The notes: generated by a model not told the origin, from the sequence alone. DNA of 64,000 bases from Clostridium lundense DSM 17049 (GCF_000619945.1 NZ_JHVC01000013.1:47097-111096), one strand, 5' to 3'; positions 24,764 to 32,856 are shown, counted from the first letter of the stretch. Translations and numbers: made by a program.

Positions 24764-25060
24764 TTATAGAAATATACTTTCCCATGTTTCAATTCTTCTC
24801 TTAATGCTTTCTAAATCTTTTTTATGCTTTTCATTCACTTGTGGATCATAGTAAGTAATTCTATATTCAAAGTCTAAACTATGCCTTAGATGTAGTGAAA
24901 TTTCAGTATACTTTTTAGCAACATTCACTGGAGAATAATTTATACAAACAGTATTTCCATCTTCGATTTCTGGAGAATAGAAACTTGTACATTTTACACC
25001 TTCTTTGAAAAAGCAGTCCTTACAGCATTTTTTTAAAGCTTTTATGCCTTTGTATCTCAT
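24764..25060 (-). CDS. Cysteine-rich early phage protein
   Basis: A 98-residue protein from ATG at 25060 (AAAGGTGGT upstream). The N-terminal half has CCKDCFFKEGVKC ... C, a likely zinc or iron-sulphur knuckle; the rest is helical and charged. Co-oriented with and close to its neighbours. No family recognised. Confidence 0.55.
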   Translation of the reverse strand: MRYKGIKALKKCCKDCFFKEGVKCTSFYSPEIEDGNTVCINYSPVNVAKKYTEISLHLRHSLDFEYRITYYDPQVNEKHKKDLESIKRRIETWESIFL

Positions 25061-25076
25061 AGAATTACCACCTTTA

Positions 25077-25352
25077 CTATCTATCTGATTGAGTGTTACC
25101 GCCTCCAAAAATATTAGGATTAAGCATTGCCATAGATTGAGTATTTATTATTTGAAAAGCTTCTTCTCTGGTAAATCCTTCTGTTAAAAGTGCTTCATAA
25201 AATATTCTTAATTGTTTTGCAATCATTGAAAAAGAATTTTTTAAAGCTGGTTCCATTGCCTTAAACTCCTCAAATGCAAACTTGCTTTCTAAAATCTTCA
25301 TATATGCCACAATTCCAACATTGTCAGAACCTTTTTTATTATTGTTATTCAT
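25077..25352 (-). CDS. Early phage protein, unknown (91 aa)
   Basis: A helical protein containing the text ALLTEGFTREEAFQIINTQ, a motif common in small Firmicute phage proteins that end in a helix-turn repeat. It lies between the Cys-rich gene and a 53-residue gene. No further role can be given. Confidence 0.55.
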   Translation of the reverse strand: MNNNNKKGSDNVGIVAYMKILESKFAFEEFKAMEPALKNSFSMIAKQLRIFYEALLTEGFTREEAFQIINTQSMAMLNPNIFGGGNTQSDR

Positions 25353-25399
25353 AACTTACCTCCAACTAAATATAAAACAGCACCGCCAAGTTTATATTC

Positions 25400-25561
25400 T
25401 TATTTAGCTTCTTCTAACTGGTTTACTTTGTTTACAAGCTCTTCAATTATGGATTCATATCGATTTAATAATTCAGCATTTATAGGAGTACCTTCTTGAA
25501 CAATATTGCCTTTTTCATCAATAATTTGATTCTTATGAACTATTTTTGTAAAATTAATCAT
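25400..25561 (-). CDS. 53-residue protein with the fibre-type 'QxGTPxxAxxxN' motif
   Basis: ATG at 25561 follows GGAGGAAG. The sequence has IIDEKGNIVQEGTPINAELLN followed by a coiled-coil tail. The same motif opens the tail protein at 733-1557. Here it stands alone in the early block, far from tail genes. The role is unknown; it may be a small adaptor fold used in both. Confidence 0.6.
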   Translation of the reverse strand: MINFTKIVHKNQIIDEKGNIVQEGTPINAELLNRYESIIEELVNKVNQLEEAK

Positions 25562-25681
25562 TTTCTATCTTCCTCCTTAAATTAAGGCGGTGCTGCTATT
25601 AACAAAATTTATAACTTTTATACAAAGTATGTTAAAATAATCTTTGTAGGGGTGGTCGTATTTGATGAGGGGGTAATAAAC

Positions 25682-25843
25682 ATGATAGTTAAATGTGAAA
25701 AATGCGGTAAAGAATTTGATGCTCAACCAGTACCACAAACTAAATGCGGAACTATGGTATGTTCGCAAAATACTTATTCAGTATCTACAGTTAATACAGT
25801 TTGTCCAGAATGTACTAACTGTGAGGAGTCAAAGGATAACTAA
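25682..25843 (+). CDS. Zinc-ribbon micro-protein on the opposite strand (53 aa)
   Basis: ATG at 25682 follows GAGGGGG. Two cysteine pairs, CEKCGKEF and CPECTNC, plus two single cysteines suggest a zinc ribbon. It is transcribed against the early operon, with a TTAAAAT-type -10 box near 25633. It looks like an independently expressed accessory gene. Confidence 0.65.
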   Translation: MIVKCEKCGKEFDAQPVPQTKCGTMVCSQNTYSVSTVNTVCPECTNCEESKDN

Positions 25844-25898
25844 CACCTAAAAACTCACTACACCCCTACAATACCCCTTATTGTGTGGAATATTTAGA

Positions 25899-25927
25899 AA
25901 GGATACACCTTTTTAAGGTATATCCTT
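25899..25927. terminator. Hairpin between convergent zinc-ribbon and Spo0E-like genes
   Basis: AAGGATA pairs with TATCCTT and ACCTT with AAGGT. The T runs are weak on both sides, so strength is uncertain. It lies between converging genes. Confidence 0.5.
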
Positions 25928-25941
25928 GTTGTCAAAACTGA

Positions 25942-26091
25942 TTATTTTATACTAGCCTGTATATATCTCACAGCCATGATATTTGAGATAATTTCATCTA
26001 ATTCCTGTGATTTTTTAAGGGTTTTAATATCCTGAATGCCATACTTATCAATACAATCATGCAATTCTTTTCTAACATTTTCTTCATTCAT
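25942..26091 (-). CDS. Spo0E-like aspartyl-phosphate phosphatase (phage-encoded)
   Basis: A 49-residue protein, the usual Spo0E-family size. ATG at 26091 follows AAAGGAG. The core LHDCIDKYGIQDIKTLKKSQ followed by ELDEII matches the family pattern: a first helix, a turn, then SQELD-x-x-I, the signature that docks on Spo0A~P. Such proteins delay sporulation by dephosphorylating Spo0A. Carriage in the early region of a phage suggests control of host development on induction; that is inference. Confidence 0.8.
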   Translation of the reverse strand: MNEENVRKELHDCIDKYGIQDIKTLKKSQELDEIISNIMAVRYIQASIK

Positions 26092-26119
26092 ACACTTCAA
26101 TCTCCTTTACATGATGAAT

Positions 26120-26154
26120 TTTGGAGGGTTAGTTAACCCTCCAAATGTTTTTTT
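26120..26154 (+). terminator. 12-bp perfect stem terminator after muB region
   Basis: TTTGGAGGGTTA pairs perfectly with TAACCCTCCAAA around a 2-nt loop, followed by a T run on the plus strand. The orientation of the T run would stop plus-strand transcription entering muB. On the minus strand it may attenuate. Confidence 0.65.
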
Positions 26155-26174
26155 GCCATCTTATTTGAAAATTT
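26152..26174. repeat. 23-bp direct repeat, copy 2 (partner at 22153-22175)
   Basis: TTTGCCATCTTA-T-TTGAAAATTT, one mismatch to the copy upstream of mor. It ends at the base before the muB stop codon. Confidence 0.7.
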
Positions 26175-27146
26175 TTAGTATAGCATTTTATAGTTTTTAG
26201 CATTCCTTACTATGCTTCCAGTAATTACTTCACCATTAGTTTCCTGAAGGCATAATTCTAAGACTTCTGTAAAGTTACCCATGCCTCCATGCTTATAGTC
26301 AATTGCAAGAGCTACTAACATATTTTCAGCTTCTCTATCAATATTATATTGACTTAATATTTCCCTGACTTCCTTTTCCTTAATTCCTTCAAGCCTCATC
26401 TTATAAATTCTTCTATAGAGCTGTGATAAATTTTCTTTAAAGTTGCCACCATGTGTTAAATAATCTTCTAATACCTCAGTTCCTACTAAAAGCATAGGAA
26501 TCTTTGTGTTATCCCATATCTTTCTTATGGTATCAAACTTTGATACATCCCATTTTTTTAGGTACTCCGACTCATCAATTATGAACAATATTTCTCTGCC
26601 ATCATACTCATCAATAATTTGCTTAACCAATTTATATGCTGAACCTCTTTTTAGAGCTATTCCTAGATTTTCTGCTATTATTTCAAGCAAATCTTTCTCC
26701 CTCATGCCTTGAAAGGCTTCAACATATACAATGCCTGGTACGTTCTTAGAATATTGCTTAACAATTGTTGTTTTTCCTGAACCGGGATACCCTATAATAC
26801 AGCCTAATTTCCTTCTGTTTTTAATATCTTCAATAAAGCCTAGTGCCTTTTTAAATTCTTGAGTTGGGAATAATTCTATATCCTTTTTAAACTCCTTTAC
26901 ATCTTCATCCTCAGGTATATTATAATAGCTGTATAAAAACTTTCTTACCGCATCCATCACATCTGTACTCGCCTTATGCTGATTTGCAAGCTGTGATATA
27001 TATGTTCTGCTAACATTTACCTGCTTTGATATTTCCTCAAAAGTTATACCTTCGTTCTCTCTTAACTTTTTAAGCTCTTCTCCAAGCTCTTCAATACCCA
27101 TCCTGTTAAAATTAACATTTCTCTCTAATATTCTTGCTGCTTCCAT
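26175..27146 (-). CDS. MuB-like transposition target-DNA ATPase
   Basis: A 323-residue protein. An N-terminal Cro-type HTH (about residues 20-65: ITFEEISKQVNVSRTYISQL) precedes an AAA+ core with Walker A GYPGSGKTT (119-127), Walker B ILFIIDESEYL and sensor text MLLVGTEVL. It binds target DNA and activates the transposase. It follows the transposase gene by 12 bp. Confidence 0.92.
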   Translation of the reverse strand: MEAARILERNVNFNRMGIEELGEELKKLRENEGITFEEISKQVNVSRTYISQLANQHKASTDVMDAVRKFLYSYYNIPEDEDVKEFKKDIELFPTQEFKKALGFIEDIKNRRKLGCIIGYPGSGKTTIVKQYSKNVPGIVYVEAFQGMREKDLLEIIAENLGIALKRGSAYKLVKQIIDEYDGREILFIIDESEYLKKWDVSKFDTIRKIWDNTKIPMLLVGTEVLEDYLTHGGNFKENLSQLYRRIYKMRLEGIKEKEVREILSQYNIDREAENMLVALAIDYKHGGMGNFTEVLELCLQETNGEVITGSIVRNAKNYKMLY

Positions 27147-27158
27147 CTATAAAACCTC

Positions 27159-29240
27159 CTATTTGTTCATTACTTTTTTAAGAATTTCTTCACCTGTTTC
27201 AAGGTATTTCTTATCAACTATTCCAGCTTCTTCAGTAGATTTTTTCTTTTTCTTACCATCTACAGCTTCCTTATAAGCCTTCATAGCCTTTTCATGTTCT
27301 ATACTGGTAATATTTCCTTTATCATTTTCAACCATATCTCCAGTCATCATATTTGAAGTAGATTTTTTAGGTTGTTTTGGAGCAGGTTTTCCTAAAAGCT
27401 CTGCAATTCTTTCCTTAACCTCCCTCTCCTGTCTCTTCTGATTGCCAACATGTTCAGCAATCTTTTCTTCATCTTCTCTTACCATTTTTAGATTTTCCTT
27501 CATGTTAGCTGCACATATAAACTTTCCTTGATGAATAACCAGTATTGTATCCTTATTTTCCTTGTTATACCTTATCTGAACTTTTTCATTTATTAAGTGG
27601 CGATCAGAAAGCTCCTTATGCCAATATAACTTTTTATCAAAGGTGATTCCTTGAGTTGTAATAGTTCTCTCTTCAACTTCCATCTTAAGTAAACTTAATA
27701 TTGCCATACTAGGCTTATCGGTTCTCGCTTTTTCTCCACTTAGATAAATATCAATAGGTTTATTACCTCCATATCCACTATGTGGTGTATTATGATATTC
27801 ATTTAAAACATTTATAAACCAGTCTCTAAGTTCATCCATTGTAAACAATTTATCCTGCTGTGCAAGCTTTTTAAGATCCTTCTCAAAGCCTTCTGGTCTT
27901 TCTTCTGGATTATTTCCACACCAACCCGGAAGCTCTCTAACATATTGATCTGCGAACGTACCAAACCATCTTTCAATTGGTTTTGCCCATCCATGATATG
28001 CTTTAGCATGAGTATTTTCTATGCCTAAACTTTTTAAAATCCCTACAGTATCCACATGGAATGGCATTCCTGTTCCAAAGGATTTATCTACTATGCTGCC
28101 ACCTTCAAAAGCATGTGACCTATAATCCTTTCCATTATCGGTATATACTATTAATGGTGGTCCCCAGAATGGAAAATCCTTTTTATCACTTATTCCATAT
28201 ACCAGAGCTTCTGCTATGGTCTGACTATTAGGATTAGTACTTAAGCACCAGCCAACAATACAGCCTGATGCTGCATCATAACAAGCTGTTAACCAAGGCT
28301 TCACAATCTTTTCATCCTTGTCTTTAATAAATACATCCAATACATGATGATCTCCAAACCACACTTCATTAATAAGCTTAGGCTTATCTCTTGTAGCCTT
28401 ATGCATGAATTTAGCTTCCCATGCTTTTCTTCCATATACTGCGTATGTATATACTTCTTCTGATATTGCTGCATCTAAGATTCTGCTTATTGTTGCAGGA
28501 CTTGTTGAAACAATCAAGCCTTCTTTTACTGGTTCATTGCATATCGGTAAATCCATTCCTGAATCTTCAGCTTTAATCCTGGCATCTGTACCTTCTCTAA
28601 AAATACAGTTTTCACAAGCCTTTGCTCCTTCACTTTCTGCATACTCTATGACCATTTTCAAAACCTTTGTCTTTTTTCTTTTTGCTTTATTAAGCCACTT
28701 TTCAAATAGCATAACCTTAGCAGCATAACAAGTGCTTCTTGTTTTACCTTTATTGCTACGTTCAACTTTCCTCATTAAAGACTTTGCTCCAAACTCCTTA
28801 AAGCCTTTAATCCATCTATCAAGGTTACGCTTTGATACTCCATTGTCTTTAGCAAGTTCCTCCCAAAGTATTGTCTTATTTCCCTTTGCTGTAGCTTCTA
28901 TCTCTAGAGCCTTTTGAACCAGTTCATATTTTTTAACAAATTCCTTCATACCTTCTTCACCAAACTTTTCTTTATACGCTGCCATATCTATGTCTATTAC
29001 TTCATCTACTGCCGTTGCTGAAACTTCCTGGTCTGCACCGTACTTTTCAATAAATTTAATTTGTGCTTCTGCCGGAAGGGAGGATACAAGAACTTGAAGC
29101 TTTAAACCTCCTTTGCCAACACCTGCATCCAATATGCTTCTTGATGTGTATTTATTTTCTGCGGCTTTTCTTCTTACAGATCTTTCACTCTCTCCTGTCA
29201 ATTCAGCTGCAACCTTAACATCAACATAACTATCAATCAT
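27159..29240 (-). CDS. MuA-like DDE transposase
   Basis: A 693-residue protein. Residues 1-60 are the N-terminal Mu-type DNA-binding domain; 115-160 hold a second HTH. The catalytic core has FGDHHVLDVF (Asp about 297), VYTDNGKDYRS (Asp about 368) and KPIERWFGTF (Glu about 423). The C-terminal beta-barrel begins near 545 (QGITFDKKLYW) and is followed by a charged domain that should contact MuB. All acidic catalytic residues are present, so it should be active. Confidence 0.95.
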   Translation of the reverse strand: MIDSYVDVKVAAELTGESERSVRRKAAENKYTSRSILDAGVGKGGLKLQVLVSSLPAEAQIKFIEKYGADQEVSATAVDEVIDIDMAAYKEKFGEEGMKEFVKKYELVQKALEIEATAKGNKTILWEELAKDNGVSKRNLDRWIKGFKEFGAKSLMRKVERSNKGKTRSTCYAAKVMLFEKWLNKAKRKKTKVLKMVIEYAESEGAKACENCIFREGTDARIKAEDSGMDLPICNEPVKEGLIVSTSPATISRILDAAISEEVYTYAVYGRKAWEAKFMHKATRDKPKLINEVWFGDHHVLDVFIKDKDEKIVKPWLTACYDAASGCIVGWCLSTNPNSQTIAEALVYGISDKKDFPFWGPPLIVYTDNGKDYRSHAFEGGSIVDKSFGTGMPFHVDTVGILKSLGIENTHAKAYHGWAKPIERWFGTFADQYVRELPGWCGNNPEERPEGFEKDLKKLAQQDKLFTMDELRDWFINVLNEYHNTPHSGYGGNKPIDIYLSGEKARTDKPSMAILSLLKMEVEERTITTQGITFDKKLYWHKELSDRHLINEKVQIRYNKENKDTILVIHQGKFICAANMKENLKMVREDEEKIAEHVGNQKRQEREVKERIAELLGKPAPKQPKKSTSNMMTGDMVENDKGNITSIEHEKAMKAYKEAVDGKKKKKSTEEAGIVDKKYLETGEEILKKVMNK

Positions 29241-29314
29241 TCTACTTATCCCCTCCTTTTTGCCTTCCTGAAGCTCTTGAAAAATTCTCCATGATATGCT
29301 ATCATGAAGTTAGT

Positions 29315-29557
29315 TTATTTGTCAGAGCTTTCGGGTTCTTTTAAAAGTTTAATTATGGATTCGAGCTCCAGATTATTCTCAAAGGATTCTTCAAGAATTG
29401 AAGTCCTTACCCTTAAAAAGGTAGAATATGATGGGGCTCGAATTCCTTTTTGGTTGCAGATATTAACAGTAAGATTGAACTGGTCTTTCTTTTTTAGAAT
29501 TTTTCCCTTTGAGTAGAGCAAAGCTTCAGCAACTATTAATCTTAGTTTTTTATTCAT
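29315..29557 (-). CDS. Small early phage protein, unknown (80 aa)
   Basis: A basic helical protein (MNKKLRLIVAEALLYSKGK ...) preceding the transposase by about 75 bp. The text SYSTFLRVRTSILEESFE suggests a DNA-binding helical bundle. No family recognised. Confidence 0.55.
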   Translation of the reverse strand: MNKKLRLIVAEALLYSKGKILKKKDQFNLTVNICNQKGIRAPSYSTFLRVRTSILEESFENNLELESIIKLLKEPESSDK

Positions 29558-29568
29558 AGTAAAGCCTC

Positions 29569-29910
29569 CTACTCATTAACCGCAGTTTTTACTGCTACTT
29601 CCTTATTAAGCAGTTCCTTTAATTCCTCAATCTTAAACTCACAAGCTCCCTCTTCCTTTAGGGTATATCTTAGCATCTGATTAATTGTAAAAAGCTCACC
29701 CCCTAACCTTGCCATTGTTTTTTCTATCTCAGCCTTGATTTCCTCTCTTTTTCTGCTTAAAATATCTTCCTGCTCCTTAAGCATCTTATAACGATATTCT
29801 AAAAAATGAATGTTTAGCTCTGGTGACTCAGGCTCAATGGCTAAATTTATACTTTCCTTAAAATCCTCTTTATACATTGAAAGTGCTTGAGTGTCAATAA
29901 TTCCTGTCAT
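29569..29910 (-). CDS. Coiled-coil early phage protein (113 aa)
   Basis: Residues 30-75 form a strong charged coiled coil (LEYRYKMLKEQEDILSRKRE). It lies between the Ner-like and 80-residue genes with 1-11-bp gaps. No function can be given. Confidence 0.55.
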   Translation of the reverse strand: MTGIIDTQALSMYKEDFKESINLAIEPESPELNIHFLEYRYKMLKEQEDILSRKREEIKAEIEKTMARLGGELFTINQMLRYTLKEEGACEFKIEELKELLNKEVAVKTAVNE

Positions 29911-29911
29911 C

Positions 29912-30145
29912 CTATATCACCCCCTTTACTGGTTGATATCTTTTTTCCTTTGCTTCTAAATCTAATCTTTTGGTAATTGCATCCCTGTACTTCTTCCCTG
30001 AACGTCTTCCGTTTAGTATGTCTGTTAGGTAGTTTTCATTTACTCCAATTTCTCCAGCAAGCTGCCTTTGTGTCATGTTAAGCTCTATAAGTCTTTTCTT
30101 TACCTGCACTCCAAAAATAGGTATAGTATTGTTGTTTCTTCTCAT
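29912..30145 (-). CDS. Ner-like HTH early regulator
   Basis: A 77-residue protein with one Cro/CI-type HTH (VKKRLIELNMTQRQLAGEIG then VNENYLTDILNGRR). As first regulator of the early operon upstream of transposase it matches Ner, which down-regulates early and repressor promoters in Mu. Confidence 0.85.
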   Translation of the reverse strand: MRRNNNTIPIFGVQVKKRLIELNMTQRQLAGEIGVNENYLTDILNGRRSGKKYRDAITKRLDLEAKEKRYQPVKGVI

Positions 30146-30160
30146 AATATCAGCTCCTCC

Positions 30161-30316
30161 CTATGCCTTTTCAAAGCTCCTAACAGTACCTGTATCCCTA
30201 TGAATTATTACTAATTCCTTACTATTATCCTTTACAACTAGCCAGTTATCAGGATTAAGCTTTTTACCCTTGATTGCTATCTTTTGATTTCTGGTAGGCT
30301 TTTTCCCATGCTTCAA
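30161..30316 (-). CDS. DUF6906-like small phage protein (51 aa)
   Basis: TTG at 30316 preceded by AAAGGAGG. The sequence KHGKKPTRNQKIAIKGKKL then NPDNWLVVKDNSKELVIIHR is the small conserved protein often seen in Clostridium phages, whose members begin MK(H/N)GK-PTR. It lies 15 bp before the Ner-like gene. Role unknown. Confidence 0.65.
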   Translation of the reverse strand: MKHGKKPTRNQKIAIKGKKLNPDNWLVVKDNSKELVIIHRDTGTVRSFEKA

Positions 30317-30386
30317 ACTTTCCCTAACCTCCTTTGTTTTTTGCTTGCCCCCTGTGGTAAAATATTCTTGAAAGGGGGTGATTGTT

Positions 30387-30725
30387 TTGGAATGGAAACC
30401 AAAAACTTCTATTCATTCAACATTAAAGCCAAGGCTTAATGTTAATGATTATAAAAAAGACTTTAAAATGGATTTTATTAATGGTGACTTAGTCCCAAAT
30501 GAAACTGTCAGTGGTCTTGATGCATTTATTCAAAAATTCATTAAGGTTCTACTGACTAATAAAACTCCAATAATTAATTATGGCTTACTAGAGCTTCTAC
30601 CAAAATCAAATGACCAAGCCAACTTTGACAAAGAATGTGAAAATTTATCTTCTGCAATTGTTACTCATACCAAGAAAAAAAACATAAATAGTTTTAAGCA
30701 TTATAATTTTTACACCAAGGTTTAA
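30387..30725 (+). CDS. Plus-strand accessory protein, unknown (112 aa)
   Basis: TTG at 30387 follows AAAGGGGGTGA; a GTG nine bases earlier overlaps that site. Promoter-like TTGTTT and TAAAAT with 18-bp spacing lie just upstream. The protein is divergent from the early operon and convergent with the gene at 30694, overlapping it by 32 bp. No recognisable domain; it begins EWKPKTSIHSTLKPRLNVND. Confidence 0.6.
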   Translation: MEWKPKTSIHSTLKPRLNVNDYKKDFKMDFINGDLVPNETVSGLDAFIQKFIKVLLTNKTPIINYGLLELLPKSNDQANFDKECENLSSAIVTHTKKKNINSFKHYNFYTKV

Positions 30726-30978
30726 GTGGACCATAAAATCCATTTTTATAATCTTTTTTCAAAAACAAATAAGCTCCATAATATCTTTGGTAGAAACAGA
30801 AAATTTTCCTAGCATCTCTTTCAGTTGTAAATCCAGTTTCTAAAAATCTTTTTATCTTTTTATCTGAAAGGGATGTTTCTTCTTTAAATTTGTCTCTCAT
30901 TTCTTGTTCTTTTCCAGTGACTTTAAATATAAATAGTACCCTATCTCTAAGGAATCTTTTTTCAACTTCATTCTTCAT
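30694..30978 (-). CDS. Cassette 1 minus-strand gene, unknown (94 aa)
   Basis: ATG at 30978 follows CTAGGAGG. A basic helical protein (FLRDRVLFIFKVTGKEQEM ... LSDKKIKRFLETGFTTE). It starts 55 bp from repeat element R1, exactly as the gene at 32802 starts 55 bp from R3, so both appear driven leftward from the same kind of element. It ends in KPWCKNYNA, echoing KPWCKIN in the 32272 protein. Confidence 0.6.
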   Translation of the reverse strand: MKNEVEKRFLRDRVLFIFKVTGKEQEMRDKFKEETSLSDKKIKRFLETGFTTERDARKIFCFYQRYYGAYLFLKKDYKNGFYGPLKPWCKNYNA

Positions 30979-31032
30979 CTATTAGACCTCCTAGCATTTA
31001 TTAATGACTTTTAAATATTTCTATGTTTAAAT

Positions 31033-31122
31033 TATCATCTCTCTACATAGATTCCGGTTACCACCCGGTAATAGGTTATAATCTACAATAATTTATTATG
31101 GTTGCTACCCACATATAAGCTA
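31033..31122. repeat. Regulatory repeat R1 (90 bp shared with R2 and R3)
   Basis: Contains GGTTACCACCC (31056-31066) and GGTTGCTACCC (31100-31110), 44 bp apart, and the dyad TTACC-ACCC-GGTAA. The 90 bp match R2 and R3 without gaps. It lies between divergent genes at 30978 and 31222. A plus-strand promoter TTGAGA/TAAAAT (31151-31178, 16-bp spacing) follows it. Confidence 0.85.
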
Positions 31123-31221
31123 TAAATTCCAATATTTATAACATAGTCGTTTGAGATTTAATCCTTTCATGTTAAAATATAGTTGTCTAATCTACTATCA
31201 ACATGAAGGGAGGTGACCTAA

Positions 31222-31596
31222 ATGCTTGCTGATCCTAAAAAACAAGCTGGCGTGTTAAATCAAATATGTTCAGCAATTATTTATAATGATACAGAACTTA
31301 CGAATTATGCTAAGGCTTTTAATGATAAAGATTACCCAAATATAATTCTTAAATATCTCCCAAGAACTGAATATATCATTACAAAATTTGAAGCTAATTT
31401 TACTTATGAAGATTTCCACAACTTAGTAGCATGTGAACCGGTTGAAGTTAGATATCTACTTTTTGTAAGATTTTATGAAGCAATACAAAGACTCAATAAT
31501 ATAAATCAATGTCCTTGTGAATTTCCAGATGATATGAAACAGTTCTTATATAATGAATTAATTGAAAATAATCTTGGTAAAATTCATCATATTTAG
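31222..31596 (+). CDS. Cassette 1 plus-strand gene, unknown (124 aa)
   Basis: ATG at 31222 follows GGGAGGTGAC. A helical protein beginning MLADPKKQAGVLNQICSAII with no recognised domain. It is fed by the promoter at 31151-31178 and ended by the terminator at 31698. Position between repressor and Ner suggests a lysogeny-expressed accessory gene. Confidence 0.65.
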   Translation: MLADPKKQAGVLNQICSAIIYNDTELTNYAKAFNDKDYPNIILKYLPRTEYIITKFEANFTYEDFHNLVACEPVEVRYLLFVRFYEAIQRLNNINQCPCEFPDDMKQFLYNELIENNLGKIHHI

Positions 31597-31697
31597 ATAG
31601 CATTATTTCTGTAAATATCACATGGTTTAAGCATAAAATTACAAGGATTAAATTCTCTTATACTTATTGAATATTTATGAATAGTCTTATATTTTTT

Positions 31698-31729
31698 GCT
31701 CCTCATTAAGGGGCTTTTTTCTTTTTTTA
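31698..31729 (+). terminator. Terminator of cassette 1
   Basis: GCTCCTCATTAAGGGGC forms a short GC stem followed by a long T run on the plus strand, about 100 bp after the stop of the 124-residue gene. Confidence 0.8.
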
Positions 31730-31737
31730 TCATTTAT

Positions 31738-31908
31738 TATCATCTCCCTGTATAGATTTCGGTTACCACCCGGTAATAGGTTATAAGCTACAATAATTTA
31801 TTATGGTTGCTACCCACATATAAGCTAAGGTTACAATTCAAATTATCCTCTCCCTTGTATTGTTTTACTTCACCAGCTGTTATAAAATGAAATTGTCCAG
31901 ATTCCATA
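31738..31908. repeat. Regulatory repeat R2 (171 bp, near-identical to R3)
   Basis: Aligns with R3 over all 171 bp with about five substitutions and no gaps; its first 90 bp also match R1. It includes both GGTTRCYACCC boxes and a plus-strand promoter TTGTTT (31860-31865) with TAAAAT (31883-31888), 17-bp spacing. It reads into the gene at 31926. No leftward gene partner remains beside it. Confidence 0.9.
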
Positions 31909-31925
31909 AATACGAGGTGAATATA

Positions 31926-32264
31926 TTGAATAAAAAAGGTGTTGAAATCTATATTTCTTTAACAAATATACTTATTAAGTATATAGATCAGTTTAAGAGT
32001 GAAAGCGAAGAAACTTTTGCAGAGTTAGTAAAAGATATAAATAGTAATAACTCTGTTAGTATCATACCTTCATACTCTGATTTTGTTGAACAAGTTTGTC
32101 ATTCTACATACCGACATTCTATTGCTGCTTTTACAACCATTTTAGAAAAAATGTGCAATAATATAGCTGATGAGACAGGATCTACATTTGTTAAGTTTGA
32201 AGAAAAAATCAAATTACTTGAAAATCAAATCTCTGAGCTAGAAGAAAAACTTAATTCGAAGTAG
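31926..32264 (+). CDS. Cassette 2 plus-strand gene, coiled-coil protein (112 aa)
   Basis: TTG at 31926 follows GAGGTGA by five bases; a longer frame from 31860 starts inside repeat R2's promoter and is less likely. The C-terminal 25 residues (EEKIKLLENQISELEEKL) form a coiled coil. The body is helical with KYIDQFKSESEETFAELV. No family recognised. Confidence 0.65.
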   Translation: MNKKGVEIYISLTNILIKYIDQFKSESEETFAELVKDINSNNSVSIIPSYSDFVEQVCHSTYRHSIAAFTTILEKMCNNIADETGSTFVKFEEKIKLLENQISELEEKLNSK

Positions 32265-32271
32265 CTTCCAT

Positions 32272-32802
32272 CTATTTGATTTTATCTAAAGTTCGTTTTG
32301 ATACTTGTCTAACTTGCTTTTCATCTGTATTTTCATAACATAGCTTAGTTAATTCGCTATTTAAGTCAACTATTTGTTTAATTGCATCTAGTTGACTTTT
32401 TATAATTATTGATTTTGATATTAAGAGCCATGAAATTTTAAGTTGAGTTACAGTTCTGAATTTTTCAAAATCAATTAATCCATTATTAAAGCAAAAATCA
32501 ACTAATTCTTTATTAGTTTCAAGCAATTTTTCGAGTATCGATGAAGTAATTTCTGTATTTGCTTCTTGAGAATTAATTTTACACCAAGGTTTCATAACAA
32601 GAGATTCATTGTAAATCATTTCTTTATTTTTAGCTTGGCATATACAGTTTGATTTATGAAAAACTATAATAGTATCCTCATCAATATACTGTAGTGTTAC
32701 TTTTTCACCAACATATTTTATTAACTCTGAATCCCAATATGTCTTACCACCTATAGTTATTCCACGACAACTTACTCTACGTGAATATTCTTTATTATCC
32801 AT
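32272..32802 (-). CDS. Orphan Mu-transposase C-terminal beta-barrel protein
   Basis: A 176-residue protein. Residues 9-58 (RVSCRGITIGGKTYWDSELI, then GEKVTLQY, DTIIVFHKSNCICQAK) match the small beta-barrel that follows the catalytic core in MuA-type transposases, including this phage's own (QGITFDKKLYW ... EKVQIRY ... FICAAN). No DDE core is present. The rest is helical. ATG at 32802 follows AAAGGAG, 55 bp from repeat R3. A regulator or decoy of transposition is plausible. Confidence 0.75.
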   Translation of the reverse strand: MDNKEYSRRVSCRGITIGGKTYWDSELIKYVGEKVTLQYIDEDTIIVFHKSNCICQAKNKEMIYNESLVMKPWCKINSQEANTEITSSILEKLLETNKELVDFCFNNGLIDFEKFRTVTQLKISWLLISKSIIIKSQLDAIKQIVDLNSELTKLCYENTDEKQVRQVSKRTLDKIK

Positions 32803-32856
32803 TACTTAAAGCTCCTTTCAATTTTTGTTATCTTGGTGTCATTTTCTACTCTACAC

